Shown here: in pieces, positions 44,760 through 54,949 of the stretch
How the letters are laid out: every line of letters begins with the position of its first letter
How positions within the stretch are numbered: position 1 is the first letter of the stretch
NCBI GenBank assembly: GCA_034665305.1
Contig: JAXDFZ010000011.1
Span: forward strand, 124,001-188,000
Length of the DNA: 64,000 bases
Source: DASXRU01 sp034665305
GTDB lineage: Bacteria; Acidobacteriota; Blastocatellia; Pyrinomonadales; Pyrinomonadaceae
Reading direction: 5' to 3'
Position numbers and translations under genes: made by a program
Notes under the pieces: generated by a model
Told to the model about the DNA's origin: nothing
Databases searched by the model: none
The model's input: the letters and a program-made list of their open reading frames with translations, nothing else

Positions 44760-47009
44760 ATGACTGCCGATGAATTAAGCACCAAAACGCCTGAGTTGTG
44801 GTTGGGAGTGGAGTGCACGGTCAACCGCGTCGGCGATAGTTACTCAGACCAGCTCGAACGCAGCGGGCACGCATTACGCATTGCAGATCTTGAGCGACTG
44901 GCAGAGTTGGGGGTGCGTACCGTTCGCTATCCGGTTCTTTGGGAGCGAACTGCACCGCAAGGCCTGGAGGGGTTGGATTGGGCTTGGGCCGATGAGCGTT
45001 TGAACGATCTGCGACGGCTGAAGATAAAGCCCATCGTCGGTCTCGTGCACCATGGAAGCGGACCGCGATATACCAGCCTCCTTGATCCGAAGTTTCCGGA
45101 ACAGCTGGCGGCCTATGCCGGGGAAGTCGCGCGGCGTTATCCATGGATTACCGACTACACGCCGGTCAACGAACCCTTAACTACGGCGCGGTTCAGTTGT
45201 CTCTACGGCCACTGGTATCCTCACAGTCGCGACGCCCTGCAATTTGCCAGGGCGTTGCTCAATCAATGTCGCGCAGTAATTCTGTCCATGCGTGCGATAA
45301 GACGCGTAAACCCCACAGCGCACCTGGTACAGACCGAGGACCTGGGAAAAACATTTAGCACACCGACGCTTGCCTATCAGGCAGACTTTGAAAACGAACG
45401 GCGTTGGCTGACGTTTGATTTGTTATGCGGTCAACTCACTCCGGGAAGTGCGCTGTGGGAGTACCTGCGTTGGGTCGGGATCGAAGCTGTGGAGTTGGAA
45501 TGGTTCCTTGAGAATCCATGTGCGCCGGACTTGATTGGAATAAATCACTACATTACCAGCGAACGGTTTCTTGATGAGCGCCTAAACAGATACCCGCCAG
45601 CCCTTCATGGCGGCAACGGCCGGCACTCATACGCAGACGTTGAAGCCGTGAGAGTTTGCGCGGAAGGTGTCGCGGGACCCAAAGCGATCCTGGCCGAAGT
45701 GTGGAAGCGATACCATTTACCTCTCGCAGTCACCGAGGCACATCTCGGCTGCACTCGAGAAGAACAATTGCGCTGGTTGAATGAAATCTGGACGGCGTCA
45801 TCTGAGTTGCGCTCGGAAGGTGTTGATGTTCGGGCTGTGACCGGGTGGGCAGCCTTTGGCGCTTTTGATTGGGATAGCCTTCTAACCACGGATGCCGGAT
45901 GCTATGAACCGGGTGTTTTTGATTTGCGTTCACCGGCGCCTCGGCCCACGGCGCTGGCCGGAATGATTCGCAGATTTGCGTCAGGGAAGGAATTCGATCA
46001 CCCGGTATTAGACACCCCAGGCTGGTGGCGCAGGTTGGATAGACTCTGCTATCCGCCGGTGACTCATCGTGAGCACGGGGTGTCGTCAAGTGTGAGCAGC
46101 CTTAGACGGTCCGGCGATGCAAGTCGTTCGATTTTAATCAGCGGCGCGACCGGTACACTCGGACAGGCGTTTGCGCGAATTTGCGAACGTCGCGGGCTGG
46201 CCTACCACCTGCTATCTCGCAAAGAAATGGATATTGCAGATAGAAATTCTGTGCTCGCGGCGTTCGATTTCTACGAACCATGGGCAATCATAAATGCTGC
46301 AGGCTACGTCCGCGTCGACGATGCGGAGAGGGACAGGGAAACGTGCTGGCGTGAAAATGTCGTCGGACCGGAGTATCTGTCGAAAGAGTGCGCTGTGCAC
46401 AGGGTGCCTTTGGTGACATTTTCGTCCGACCTTGTGTTCGACGGTGTTAAGGGCGAACCGTACGTTGAAAGCGATTCGCCGTCACCAATCAATGTCTACG
46501 GAAAAAGCAAGGCTGAGGCCGAGGTGCGAGTGATCGATCAGTTTCCCGAAGCGCTGGTAATTCGAACAAGTGCTTTCTTTGGCCCATGGGATCGGTTTAA
46601 TTTTGTATACCGCGTCGTAGATGCCTTGTCCCACGGCCGCCGATTTTTTGCTGCCGATGATGCGGTTGTTTCGCCGACCTATGTTCCCGATCTGGTGAAC
46701 GGCGCTTTGGATTTGCTTATCGATAATGAACATGGAATCTGGCACCTCGCGAACTCCGGGATTGTTACCTGGGCGGAATTCGCGCGCCTGGTTGCTACTA
46801 AAGCGGGACTCGATTGCGCCGGCGTCTACAGCCGGCCTGGTCATACGTTTGGGTTGGCGGCCTGCAGACCGTTATTAACTGCATTGTCCAGCGAACGCGG
46901 AAACTTAATGCCGTCACTCGAAGAAAGCCTGGAAAGATGTATTGAGGAAAACAGATGGGGCCAAGGCAAGGCCGCCGCCGCCGCCCAAAGTAACGGTACA
47001 AAGGTTTAA
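44760..47009 (+). CDS. GH1-like glycosidase fused to RmlD-like sugar-nucleotide reductase
   Basis: A 749-residue fusion. Residues about 10-430 are a clan GH-A barrel with acid/base E138 (PVNEPL) and candidate nucleophile E326 (VTEAHLG). Residues about 455-735 are an extended SDR resembling dTDP-4-dehydrorhamnose reductase with SGATGTLG (462-468), INAAGYVRVDDAE and YGKSK (Tyr 580, Lys 584). There is no signal peptide, so it is cytoplasmic. It starts 8 bases after glf. The combination suggests it both releases and remodels sugars, but the real substrate is unknown. Confidence 0.88.
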   Translation: MTADELSTKTPELWLGVECTVNRVGDSYSDQLERSGHALRIADLERLAELGVRTVRYPVLWERTAPQGLEGLDWAWADERLNDLRRLKIKPIVGLVHHGSGPRYTSLLDPKFPEQLAAYAGEVARRYPWITDYTPVNEPLTTARFSCLYGHWYPHSRDALQFARALLNQCRAVILSMRAIRRVNPTAHLVQTEDLGKTFSTPTLAYQADFENERRWLTFDLLCGQLTPGSALWEYLRWVGIEAVELEWFLENPCAPDLIGINHYITSERFLDERLNRYPPALHGGNGRHSYADVEAVRVCAEGVAGPKAILAEVWKRYHLPLAVTEAHLGCTREEQLRWLNEIWTASSELRSEGVDVRAVTGWAAFGAFDWDSLLTTDAGCYEPGVFDLRSPAPRPTALAGMIRRFASGKEFDHPVLDTPGWWRRLDRLCYPPVTHREHGVSSSVSSLRRSGDASRSILISGATGTLGQAFARICERRGLAYHLLSRKEMDIADRNSVLAAFDFYEPWAIINAAGYVRVDDAERDRETCWRENVVGPEYLSKECAVHRVPLVTFSSDLVFDGVKGEPYVESDSPSPINVYGKSKAEAEVRVIDQFPEALVIRTSAFFGPWDRFNFVYRVVDALSHGRRFFAADDAVVSPTYVPDLVNGALDLLIDNEHGIWHLANSGIVTWAEFARLVATKAGLDCAGVYSRPGHTFGLAACRPLLTALSSERGNLMPSLEESLERCIEENRWGQGKAAAAAQSNGTKV

Positions 47010-47037
47010 TGTCATGAATAGAACTACGGAAGGCGAA

Positions 47038-47190
47038 ATGAATGTTCGACGCGTCACGCTCACTGACGGACGCTACTTGATCTTTTACGAGTTCTCTGGC
47101 GATCTGTTTCCGACTGAGGTAGCCGACACTCAAAGTCAGGAAACGCAATGCAATCGTTCGGGCGAAAGCGATTGGGGATCATGTGTCTGA
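47038..47190 (+). CDS. Small protein preceding galT
   Basis: A 50-residue protein, MNVRRVTLTDGRYLIFYEF..., with GGAAGG 5 bases before the ATG at 47038 (ATG at 47014 is an alternative). It looks like two or three beta strands followed by a polar tail. It overlaps the galT start by 8 bases, so it is probably translated with it. No family can be named with confidence. Confidence 0.55.
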   Translation: MNVRRVTLTDGRYLIFYEFSGDLFPTEVADTQSQETQCNRSGESDWGSCV

Positions 47191-48172
47191 ACTACGCTGG
47201 AATCCGCTGCTAGGCGAGTGGGTTGCCACTGCCACGCAGCGACAGGACCGAACGTTTTTACCACCGGAGGGTCACTGTCCTCTTTGCCCAACGAAGCCGG
47301 GCGGTTTTCCTACCGAAGTGCCCGCCGATGATTACGACATCGTAGTTTTTGAAAACCGCTTTCCCAGTTTTCGCAGTCTCCCACAGCAACCGACAGTGGC
47401 AGATTCGGATCTCTTCCCTGTTCGTCCGGCCCAGGGCGTGTGCGAGGTAGTCCTTTACAGTCCCGACCACACGTCATCACTGGCGCAGGAACCCGTCGAA
47501 CAGATTTACAAATTAGTCCGCGTCTGGATTCACCGCTTTGCGGAACTCGGAGCGCTGGACTTCGTCAAATTCGTTTTTATCTTCGAGAACAAGGGGGAAG
47601 CCATCGGCGTCACCCTTCATCACCCTCACGGTCAAATTTACGCATACCCCTTTGTTCCGCCTCGCATAGCTTCTGAATTGGCGCAATGCGCGCAGCATCA
47701 CGAAGGAACGGGCGGTTGTTTGTTGTGCGACATTCTCAAGGAAGAACGCCGAGATGGAAGACGTCTCGTCACCGAGAATGATTCGTTCGTCGCTTTTATT
47801 CCGTTTTTCGCGCGCTGGCCATACGAGACCCACATCTATTCCCGGCGCCACTTCCAGGCATTAACGGATATGACCACAGCGGAGCAAAAAGATTTGGCCG
47901 CCATGCTAAAGACGGTGCTGGTAGCCTACGACAAGCTGTTTGATATGTCGTTCCCCTACATGATGGTCATGCACCAACGCCCTGTCGATAGCGAAGCTTA
48001 TGATTACTATCACTTCCATATCGAGTTTTATCCCCCTTTGAGGACGGCGAAGAAGTTGAAATTTTTAGCAGGCAGCGAAACCGGCGCTGGGATGTTTATC
48101 AACGATACCCTTCCGGAGGACAAAGCTGCAGAGTTACGAGCGCACGTTGAGCCGGTGGTTTGGAGGAGATAA
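47183..48172 (+). CDS. galT: Galactose-1-phosphate uridylyltransferase
   Basis: Leloir-pathway enzyme exchanging UMP between UDP-glucose and galactose-1-phosphate. Landmarks are CPLCPT (zinc cysteines, residues 32-35), VVFENRFPSF, and the catalytic HPH in LHHPHGQIYAYPF (nucleophile about His 149), then YETHIYSRRHF and YHFHIEFYPP near the C-terminus. A GTG at 47183 preceded by GGGG is used. galK follows directly. Confidence 0.93.
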   Translation: MSELRWNPLLGEWVATATQRQDRTFLPPEGHCPLCPTKPGGFPTEVPADDYDIVVFENRFPSFRSLPQQPTVADSDLFPVRPAQGVCEVVLYSPDHTSSLAQEPVEQIYKLVRVWIHRFAELGALDFVKFVFIFENKGEAIGVTLHHPHGQIYAYPFVPPRIASELAQCAQHHEGTGGCLLCDILKEERRDGRRLVTENDSFVAFIPFFARWPYETHIYSRRHFQALTDMTTAEQKDLAAMLKTVLVAYDKLFDMSFPYMMVMHQRPVDSEAYDYYHFHIEFYPPLRTAKKLKFLAGSETGAGMFINDTLPEDKAAELRAHVEPVVWRR

Positions 48173-48185
48173 GAATGGATTGGCG

Positions 48186-49349
48186 ATGTTAAGTCCGGTC
48201 GACTTGCGCAATTCTTTTTATCAATTATACGGAACCGAGCCGCGCCTGTTTTCCGCTCCGGGTCGAGTGAATTTGATTGGCGAACATACTGACTACAATG
48301 ATGGGTATGTTCTGCCACTGGCCGCCAACAAGCGAACCTTTGTGGCAGCCGCGCCACGTGATGATCGTTTGATTCAGGTGCATTCGTTCAATCTTGACGA
48401 TGCCGGGAAGTTCGACCTCGATAGCGCTCCACAGCCTACGCAAAACAGTTGGCTTCGATATGTTGAAGGTGTGGCGCGGGAATTAGAAAAGGGTGGGTGG
48501 AAGCTGAACGGAGCCGATTTAACGATCTCGTCTGACGTTCCAATCGGAGCCGGTTTGTCGTCATCTGCTGCACTTGAGGTTTCGGTTGGATTTGGACTTC
48601 TAAAACTGGCCGGATGCGAAGTCGACCTAATGAAACTTGCGTTGGTCGCGCAAAGTGCGGAACACCAGTTCGTAGGCACGAAGTCAGGTTTAATGGATCA
48701 GCTCACGGCTGTGTTCGGCGTTCGCAACCACGCCCTGCTAATCGATTGCCGTACTCTGGCTCGCACGTTAATACCGCTCAACATCGGGGCAATGGCCGTC
48801 GTAATCTGCGACACTCGGGTCAAACATGAGCTGGCCACATCGGGTTATAACCAGCGGCGCAATGAGTGCGAAAAAGCGTTAGCAATGTTGCGGGCACACA
48901 ACTCTCAAATTTTATCACTGCGTGACGTCGCGGTAGCAGACCTTGAAATGTACCGACAAGAGCTGCCCGAAACTTTGTTCCGCCGCTGCCGTCACGTCGT
49001 AACGGAAAACAAGCGCACCGTACTCGCTGCGGAAGCCCTGAGGGCTGGTGACGTTGACTGCCTCGGTCAGCTAATGAACTGTTCGCATGAATCGCTGCGC
49101 AATGATTATGAGGTTAGCTGTCGCGAACTCGATATCCTGGTTGACCTGGCGCGTGAGGAAGAGGGCGTGGCGGGAGCGCGAATGATGGGCGGAGGATTTG
49201 GTGGGAGTACGATCAACCTTATTCGGCAGGATAAGCTTGAGCAATTTACCCGCCGTGTTTCGGAACGTTATCAGGAGGCGACCAAAATGGTTCCCACAAT
49301 TACCACTGTTGAAGCGGACGATTGTGTATCGGAACTGCTCATAGATTAG
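48186..49349 (+). CDS. galK: Galactokinase
   Basis: GHMP kinase that phosphorylates galactose at C1. The galactokinase signature GRVNLIGEHTDYNDGYVLP is at residues 26-44, the ATP motif PIGAGLSSSAALE near 119-131, and a C-terminal GARMMGGGFGGSTI. Starting at the ATG at 48186 gives 387 residues, the normal length; a TTG at 48147 would overlap galT. With galT it supplies UDP-galactose for glf; no galE is seen in the window. Confidence 0.94.
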   Translation: MLSPVDLRNSFYQLYGTEPRLFSAPGRVNLIGEHTDYNDGYVLPLAANKRTFVAAAPRDDRLIQVHSFNLDDAGKFDLDSAPQPTQNSWLRYVEGVARELEKGGWKLNGADLTISSDVPIGAGLSSSAALEVSVGFGLLKLAGCEVDLMKLALVAQSAEHQFVGTKSGLMDQLTAVFGVRNHALLIDCRTLARTLIPLNIGAMAVVICDTRVKHELATSGYNQRRNECEKALAMLRAHNSQILSLRDVAVADLEMYRQELPETLFRRCRHVVTENKRTVLAAEALRAGDVDCLGQLMNCSHESLRNDYEVSCRELDILVDLAREEEGVAGARMMGGGFGGSTINLIRQDKLEQFTRRVSERYQEATKMVPTITTVEADDCVSELLID

Positions 49350-49356
49350 TCACGCT

Positions 49357-51141
49357 ATGCCTATAAGCAGAAAAGAGGTTCCCCGCCCCGAATATCCCCG
49401 ACCGCAGTTTGCACGCAGTCTTTGGCTTAATCTGAATGGCGAATGGGAATTTGCCTTTGACGATAAGAATGAGGGTTTGAAGAAGGGGTGGCACGACGGC
49501 CGCGAGCTGCCGCTGCGGATCGTTGTGCCGTTCGCCTACCAGACGCTTCTCTCCGGTATAAACGATAAGAGTATTCACGAAGTCGTCTGGTACGCGCGCT
49601 CTTTTGAACTTCCTGACGGATTTGACAAGCGAGATGTGCTGCTGCACTTCGGAGCCGTTGATTATGCGGCGACAGTTTGGATCAACGGTAATGAAGTTGG
49701 GCACAACCTCGGCGGACATGTGCCATTTCAATTCGACATTGCGCCTTATCTTTGCAAAGGAGAGAACCGTTTAGCCGTGCGTGTTGAGGATCGCCAGGAC
49801 CCTCAGCAGCCACGGGGTAAGCAGTCTCACACAGGTCTGCCCGAAAGCATCGACTATTACTGCACTACCGGTATTTGGCAAACTGTTTGGCTTGAGCCAG
49901 TGCCTGCCATTCGGATCGAAGAGTTGCGCATGATCACTCACGCGAAACGGAGTCTTCTTGAGTTAACCGTGTTTCTTCATGCTCCGTCCGCAGCTTGGCG
50001 AATAGAGGTTGAGGTGCTCGAACAGGGTAAACGCGTCGCCCTGGGGGTAGATGAAACGGCCGTAGCGACTGGTCGACTTGGGATCACAATTCCTTACGCC
50101 AAATTGTGGTCGCCGGAATGTCCGCATCTCTATGACCTTCAGGTTCGGTTGTACGATGGCGATAAACTTTTGGATGAAGTCGGCTCGTATGTGGGCCTGC
50201 GCGGAATCGAATTGCGCGAAGGAAAGTTTCTGCTTAATGGCGAACCGACTTACCTAAAAATGATTTTGGACCAGGGGTACTGGCCAGACGGTTACCTGAC
50301 TGCCCCTTCTGATGAAGCCCTGCAGACGGATATCGGATGGCTGAAGATGTTTGGGTTCAACGGCGTGCGTAAACACCAGAAGATCGAGGATCCTCGCTGG
50401 CTCTATTGGTGCGATAGATTAGGCGTGCTGGTTTGGGAAGAGATGCCGAATGCCAGGGAATGGTCGGCGAAGGCCGAGGAATTATTGTCTGCGGAATGGC
50501 AGGAGGCAGTAAGGCGCGATTACAACCATCCCTGTATTGTGGCTTGGGTGCCGGTCAATGAGAGCATGGGCTTTCCCGGGCTAAACCAGCAACATGCCGG
50601 ACAATATGCATTTATTGAACGAATGGTAAGAGCAACGAGGCGACTCGATGCCACGCGGCCCGTCATCGACAACGATGGTTGGGAACATACGGATATTACT
50701 GACATTTGCGCTATCCACGATTACACACCTTCTGCGGACAAACTCGCATTGCGTTATCAGGATATGGCGGTCGGTGGCGAGTTGCCCCTCATGGTATGGC
50801 TTAGTGAAAAGCCGCTCTTCGTGCGCGGTTCAAAATATCGCGGCCAGCCGATCGTGTTGTCTGAAGTTGGAGGTTTCCTGGCCATCCCCGATAACGTGCC
50901 GCCGGAAAAGCGCGACCTGCTTTATCAATTCTATGATTCCGTGCAAAATCCGGAAGAGTTATTAGTCAAGTACCGCGACTTGATGAGCGGGATTGCCTCT
51001 TTAAAGTTCCTGGCAGGTTTTTGCTACACTCAACTGACCGACATCGAGCAGGAACTCAATGGCTTGCTCACGTATGACCGGCAACCGAAATTTCCAGCAG
51101 AAAGCATCGCACTGATCCATCGTGAATGGCTGCCGAAGTAA
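49357..51141 (+). CDS. Glycoside hydrolase family 2 (beta-galactosidase/glucuronidase-like)
   Basis: A 594-residue GH2 enzyme: sugar-binding jelly roll (about 20-185), immunoglobulin-like domain (about 186-285) and TIM barrel (about 290-590). Acid/base E402 lies in VPVNESMGF and the nucleophile E503 in VLSEVGGF. No signal peptide, so it acts in the cytoplasm on imported oligosaccharide. It follows galK by 8 bases, making a beta-galactosidase feeding the Leloir pathway likely, though beta-glucuronidase or another specificity cannot be excluded. Confidence 0.88.
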   Translation: MPISRKEVPRPEYPRPQFARSLWLNLNGEWEFAFDDKNEGLKKGWHDGRELPLRIVVPFAYQTLLSGINDKSIHEVVWYARSFELPDGFDKRDVLLHFGAVDYAATVWINGNEVGHNLGGHVPFQFDIAPYLCKGENRLAVRVEDRQDPQQPRGKQSHTGLPESIDYYCTTGIWQTVWLEPVPAIRIEELRMITHAKRSLLELTVFLHAPSAAWRIEVEVLEQGKRVALGVDETAVATGRLGITIPYAKLWSPECPHLYDLQVRLYDGDKLLDEVGSYVGLRGIELREGKFLLNGEPTYLKMILDQGYWPDGYLTAPSDEALQTDIGWLKMFGFNGVRKHQKIEDPRWLYWCDRLGVLVWEEMPNAREWSAKAEELLSAEWQEAVRRDYNHPCIVAWVPVNESMGFPGLNQQHAGQYAFIERMVRATRRLDATRPVIDNDGWEHTDITDICAIHDYTPSADKLALRYQDMAVGGELPLMVWLSEKPLFVRGSKYRGQPIVLSEVGGFLAIPDNVPPEKRDLLYQFYDSVQNPEELLVKYRDLMSGIASLKFLAGFCYTQLTDIEQELNGLLTYDRQPKFPAESIALIHREWLPK

Positions 51142-51476
51142 TACCGTGTAGGACTACCACCTCATTCGCGATTTTGAAGCGCCTGACGGTTTTGATCGTA
51201 GGTTTCCGCGCGATGATGAATAAAAAGCGTTTCTAGCCAACCTTTATTTTATTTGGATATTTTGTCGCTGACAGAGGTTTGTCAGAAGAATATCGGGGAA
51301 CAACTTCCGCAACACCGTAAATTCCTGGATCTTGTATATAGGCAGACCCACAAGTTGAGGTGCCACTGTATAGCGCAAGTGGGATGCACTCGCTACAATT
51401 CCCGCTACATGCCAATACCGACTCCGACAGTGACCACTCGGTTCAACCTTTATCTATTGCTTTCGTGAGAGTTAGT
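51142..51476. other. Gap between the galactose cluster and tRNA-Cys
   Basis: No gene supported. Bases about 51399-51417 hold a GCTACAATTCCCGCTACAT motif resembling one next to the tRNA-Cys fragment at 16987. This gap would be the right-hand end of the putative island. Confidence 0.4.
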
Positions 51477-51551
<75 letters not shown>

Positions 51552-51753
51552 GCTGGGAGTATATCAAAACGCACGATAACAGGTATCTTTCCGGTGAGGG
51601 CTGTCGCTACGACATCTGCTGGTGCAGCATTGGTAAACTGAGAATACGGCCCCGTGTCTAAATAATCCTGATTGATCCAAATAGAAATCGGTTGAGTCCT
51701 TGAACGTGAAAAACCTGGGCGAAGGCACCTGCCTGCGCCCAGGTCATAGATTT

Positions 51754-51828
51754 TGGAGCGGGAGACGAGATTTGAACTCGCGACTTCGACCTTGGCAAGG
51801 TCGCACTCTACCACTGAGTTACTCCCGC
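51754..51828 (-). tRNA. tRNA-Gly (GCC)
   Basis: Complete cloverleaf on the minus strand: acceptor GCGGGAG pairing with CTCCCGC, encoded CCA, D arm GTAACTCAGTGGTAGAG, anticodon GCC in the loop TTGCCAA, and T arm GAGTTCAAATCTC. It stands 202 bases upstream of tRNA-Cys in the direction of transcription; the two may be one transcript. Confidence 0.96.
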
Positions 51829-51892
51829 ATTGCATTAAGGATTCTACGGATTGACGAATCGTTGTCAAGTTGGGCAATCTGCGCGCGTAAAT

Positions 51893-52052
51893 CCGCAGAT
51901 TACGCAGATTACACAGAGAAATGAAGGGGCGGCTCCATTATCATGTTACGGTCGTCACAGTTGCTTCTAAGGATGACACGGAACCCCGCTGGCGCAGGCG
52001 TCTAATCGGCTGCTGTTTCCTCTGCGTAATCGGCGTAATCTGCGGACTATTG
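51893..52052. repeat. Imperfect inverted repeat of GTAATCTGC type
   Basis: The arms at about 51893-51920 and 52023-52050 carry tandem GCAGATTACGCAGATTACAC-type units in opposite orientation. A related string (GTGTAATCTGTGGAT) occurs at about 1736-1750. It fills the gap between tRNA-Gly and the peptidase gene; frames through it are not credible genes. Confidence 0.65.
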
Positions 52053-52140
52053 ACTTTACGGCGCGCCTCTCGTAAGTTTCGCCTTCTTCGAACCGAAAAA
52101 ACCCGCAATTACTGCTTCGCCACTTAAGGAGTCTTCCGAA

Positions 52141-54636
52141 ATGAATAAGCCCGCCGTGTTTCTGCGCGCCCGAACTCAACTAGTAACCGCCGCCATGCTC
52201 GTCTTCGCGGCTGCGAGTTTTATCTCCGGCCAGCAGGGGTATCGCAAACCACCCAAAGAAGTGTTGGACATCCTGAATGCGCCGGTTACGCCGACGGGTC
52301 TGACCAGTCCCACGCGCGACAATATGTTGCTGGCGACCGGATTTCGTTATCCGCCGCTCAGTGACCTGGCCCAGCCAATGCTGCGTCTGGCAGGCTTGCG
52401 CATTAATCCAGGCACCAATGGACCACATCGCGGCCAATACTATGTGGCGCTCTCGTTGAAACGAATTGCCGACGGCAGCGAGGTGAAGATCGATTTACCC
52501 CCTAACGCGAAAATCAGTCAGCCACAATGGAGCGGTGACGGGAAACAGTTCGCGTTTACCAACGCGACTGCCAACGGCATTGAGTTGTGGATAGGCGAGG
52601 CAGCCAACGGGAAAATTCATAAGATCAAAAACGTCGCGGTCAACTCCGTTGTCGGCGGATCGTTCGAATGGATGCCGGACAATCGAACCGTGCTGGTGAA
52701 GCTCGTTCCGACGAAGCGAGGTACGGCGCCGGCCTCGCCCATTGTGCCCGCCGAACCGAACTCGCAGGAGAGCGCCGGCAAACTGGCCCCGGTGCGCACG
52801 TACGAGGATCTCCTTAAGTCGCCATTCGACGAAACGCTTTTTGAATACTACGCCACGGCGCAGTTAGCTTTGATCGATACGGGCGGCGGCAAAATTACTG
52901 AAGTGGGCCCGCCGGGGATTTTCCTGTCGTTGGATCCGGCGCCGGATGGCAATCAGGTCCTGGTGACGCGAGTGCACCGGCCGTTTTCGTATTTGTATCC
53001 CGTGTTTGCTTTTCCGAGAGAAGTTGAAGTTTGGGACAGCAAGGGCAAAGTGGTTCACAAGGTAGCGAGCCAACCGCTGGCTGATCAGGTGCCGATCGAC
53101 GGCGTGCAAACTGGCCCACGTTCTATTCACTGGCGTCCGAATGAACCGGCAACCCTCGTCTGGGTTGAAGCGCTTGACGAGGGCAATCCGAAAACGAAAG
53201 TTCCTTTCCGCGATCGCGTGCTGACCTTGAAAGCTCCTTTTACTTCTCAGCCTGCCGAGTTGATGAAGACGGAGCATCGCTATCGCAATATCCAGTGGGG
53301 CGAAAAAGGCGGCATGGCTTTGATTACGGATTTCGATCGCGACCGGCGCTGGGTGCGCACGGTCATGATGGATGCGGACAAACCCGGCGAAGCACCAAAG
53401 CAGATTTGGAGCCGCAGCCAGCAGGATCGTTATGGAGATCCGGGTACGCCAGCCACACGCCTCTTGCCGAATAACCAGCGCGCGATTTTGCAGTTTGGAG
53501 ATTCCATTTATCTGTACGGGGCGGGCGCTTCCAGCGAAGGCGAGCGGCCCTTTCTTGATCGGTTGAATTTGCAGACGCTGAAAACGGAACGTCTCTTTCG
53601 CAGCGGCGCACGAGGCTATGAACTGTTTATCACGTTGTTGAAGGATGACGGATCGCAATTCATAACGCGGCGCGAGAATCCAACCGAGCCGCCGAACTAC
53701 CAACTGCGGACGCGGCTCTTGGTTACGTCAGGTCCGGCTATTGATAGCGACGGTGTCGAGAACTCAGTGGCCAAGCCCCTTACGAACTTTCCCGATCCCA
53801 CGCCGCAGTTGCGGGGCATTACTAAACGTCTGGTGACCTACAAACGCAAGGACGGCGTGCAGTGTTCCTTCACGCTCTATTTACCGCCCGGCTACAAAGA
53901 AGGCACGCGGTTGCCGACTGTGGTGTGGGCCTATCCGCTCGAGTTTACCGATGCGGACACCGCCGGTCAGGTCAGCGGATCGACACAGCGCTATACGACG
54001 ATTGGCGGGCCGTCGCATCTATTTTTCCTGTTGGAAGGCTATGCGGTGCTCGACAACGCGACGATGCCGGTGGTCGGCGATCCGGAAACAGTTAACAACA
54101 CTTACGTCGAACAAATTGTCATGAGTGCGCAGGCGGCGATCGACAAAGCCGCAGAGCTCGGGGTCACCGATCCTGATCGCGTGGGTGTGGGGGGACACAG
54201 TTACGGCGCCTTCATGACTGCGAACTTGCTGGCCCACTCAGATTTGTTTCGGGCGGGAATTGCGCGCAGCGGCGCTTACAATCGCACCCTCACACCGTTT
54301 GGCTTTCAAAGCGAGCGGCGAACTTTTTGGGAAGCGCCGGAGATGTACGTGAAGGTTTCGCCCTTCGTCTTTGCACACAAAATCAACGAGCCGATTCTCT
54401 TAATTCACGGTGAGGCTGACGACAACCAGGGCACGTTCCCGATTCAGTCAGAGCGCATGTACCAGGCGATCCGCGGAAACGGTGGCACGGTGCGTTATGT
54501 CACGTTGCCGCTGGAAGCGCACGGGTATGCCGGTCGCGAAACAATCGAGCACGTGCTGTTCGAGATGATTGGCTGGTTTGAAAAGTATGTGAAGAACGCG
54601 CCGCCGCGGACAGGGAAGCAGCAGGCCGGAAACTAG
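52141..54636 (+). CDS. Prolyl oligopeptidase family (S9) serine peptidase, exported
   Basis: An 831-residue protein. An N-terminal signal (about 10-31, ending FISGQQ) is followed by a beta-propeller domain (about 60-540) and a C-terminal alpha/beta hydrolase domain with GGHSYGAF (Ser 687), HGEADDNQG supplying Asp and EAHGYAG supplying His. It is likely periplasmic or secreted and cleaves short peptides; the architecture resembles glutamyl/acyl aminopeptidase-like members of S9. It is monocistronic. Confidence 0.92.
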   Translation: MNKPAVFLRARTQLVTAAMLVFAAASFISGQQGYRKPPKEVLDILNAPVTPTGLTSPTRDNMLLATGFRYPPLSDLAQPMLRLAGLRINPGTNGPHRGQYYVALSLKRIADGSEVKIDLPPNAKISQPQWSGDGKQFAFTNATANGIELWIGEAANGKIHKIKNVAVNSVVGGSFEWMPDNRTVLVKLVPTKRGTAPASPIVPAEPNSQESAGKLAPVRTYEDLLKSPFDETLFEYYATAQLALIDTGGGKITEVGPPGIFLSLDPAPDGNQVLVTRVHRPFSYLYPVFAFPREVEVWDSKGKVVHKVASQPLADQVPIDGVQTGPRSIHWRPNEPATLVWVEALDEGNPKTKVPFRDRVLTLKAPFTSQPAELMKTEHRYRNIQWGEKGGMALITDFDRDRRWVRTVMMDADKPGEAPKQIWSRSQQDRYGDPGTPATRLLPNNQRAILQFGDSIYLYGAGASSEGERPFLDRLNLQTLKTERLFRSGARGYELFITLLKDDGSQFITRRENPTEPPNYQLRTRLLVTSGPAIDSDGVENSVAKPLTNFPDPTPQLRGITKRLVTYKRKDGVQCSFTLYLPPGYKEGTRLPTVVWAYPLEFTDADTAGQVSGSTQRYTTIGGPSHLFFLLEGYAVLDNATMPVVGDPETVNNTYVEQIVMSAQAAIDKAAELGVTDPDRVGVGGHSYGAFMTANLLAHSDLFRAGIARSGAYNRTLTPFGFQSERRTFWEAPEMYVKVSPFVFAHKINEPILLIHGEADDNQGTFPIQSERMYQAIRGNGGTVRYVTLPLEAHGYAGRETIEHVLFEMIGWFEKYVKNAPPRTGKQQAGN

Positions 54637-54656
54637 TTGGCCCACTTGGTACCGGT

Positions 54657-54885
54657 TTGACGGCAGCCCGGAGGGCTGCAAGCCAGTAGCCGGTGGTCGC
54701 AGACCACCGGAACCGAATCTCAATTCATCGTTAGCACCCTGAAAGGGTGCGAGGCCTTTCGAAGCCGCTAGTGAAAGACCTTGCACCCCTTCAGGGTGCG
54801 ATTCGATTAACTCGCTACCGGAGGTCTTCGCTTCGCTTCGACCTCCGGCTACTTTCTGACAACCCTTCGGGTTGCAAAATAGTCA
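54657..54885. repeat. Cluster of small hairpin repeats
   Basis: Successive short palindromes fill this gap: CCCGGAGGG, CCGGTGGTCGCAGACCACCGG, CACCCTGAAAGGGTG, CACCCCTTCAGGGTG, CCGGAGGTC...GACCTCCGG and CAACCCTTCGGGTTG. These are typical dispersed intergenic hairpins; no gene is seen in 54637-54949. Confidence 0.8.
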
Positions 54886-54949
54886 CGAGTCAACAGTTTC
54901 CTCACGGGGGACCAGACGCGAAGTACGAATTGCAAACTAATGGGTTTCG

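Noticed and set aside
12876..51476. Integrase or transposase within the putative island
   Set aside because: No frame in this interval shows tyrosine- or serine-recombinase or transposase motifs, so none is annotated.
52864..53703. 279-residue minus-strand frame opposite the S9 peptidase
   Set aside because: Antisense shadow of a well-supported gene with no recognisable domain.
54657..54885. CRISPR-like array
   Set aside because: The repeats are unequal palindromes without constant repeat length or spacers, and no cas genes are present.
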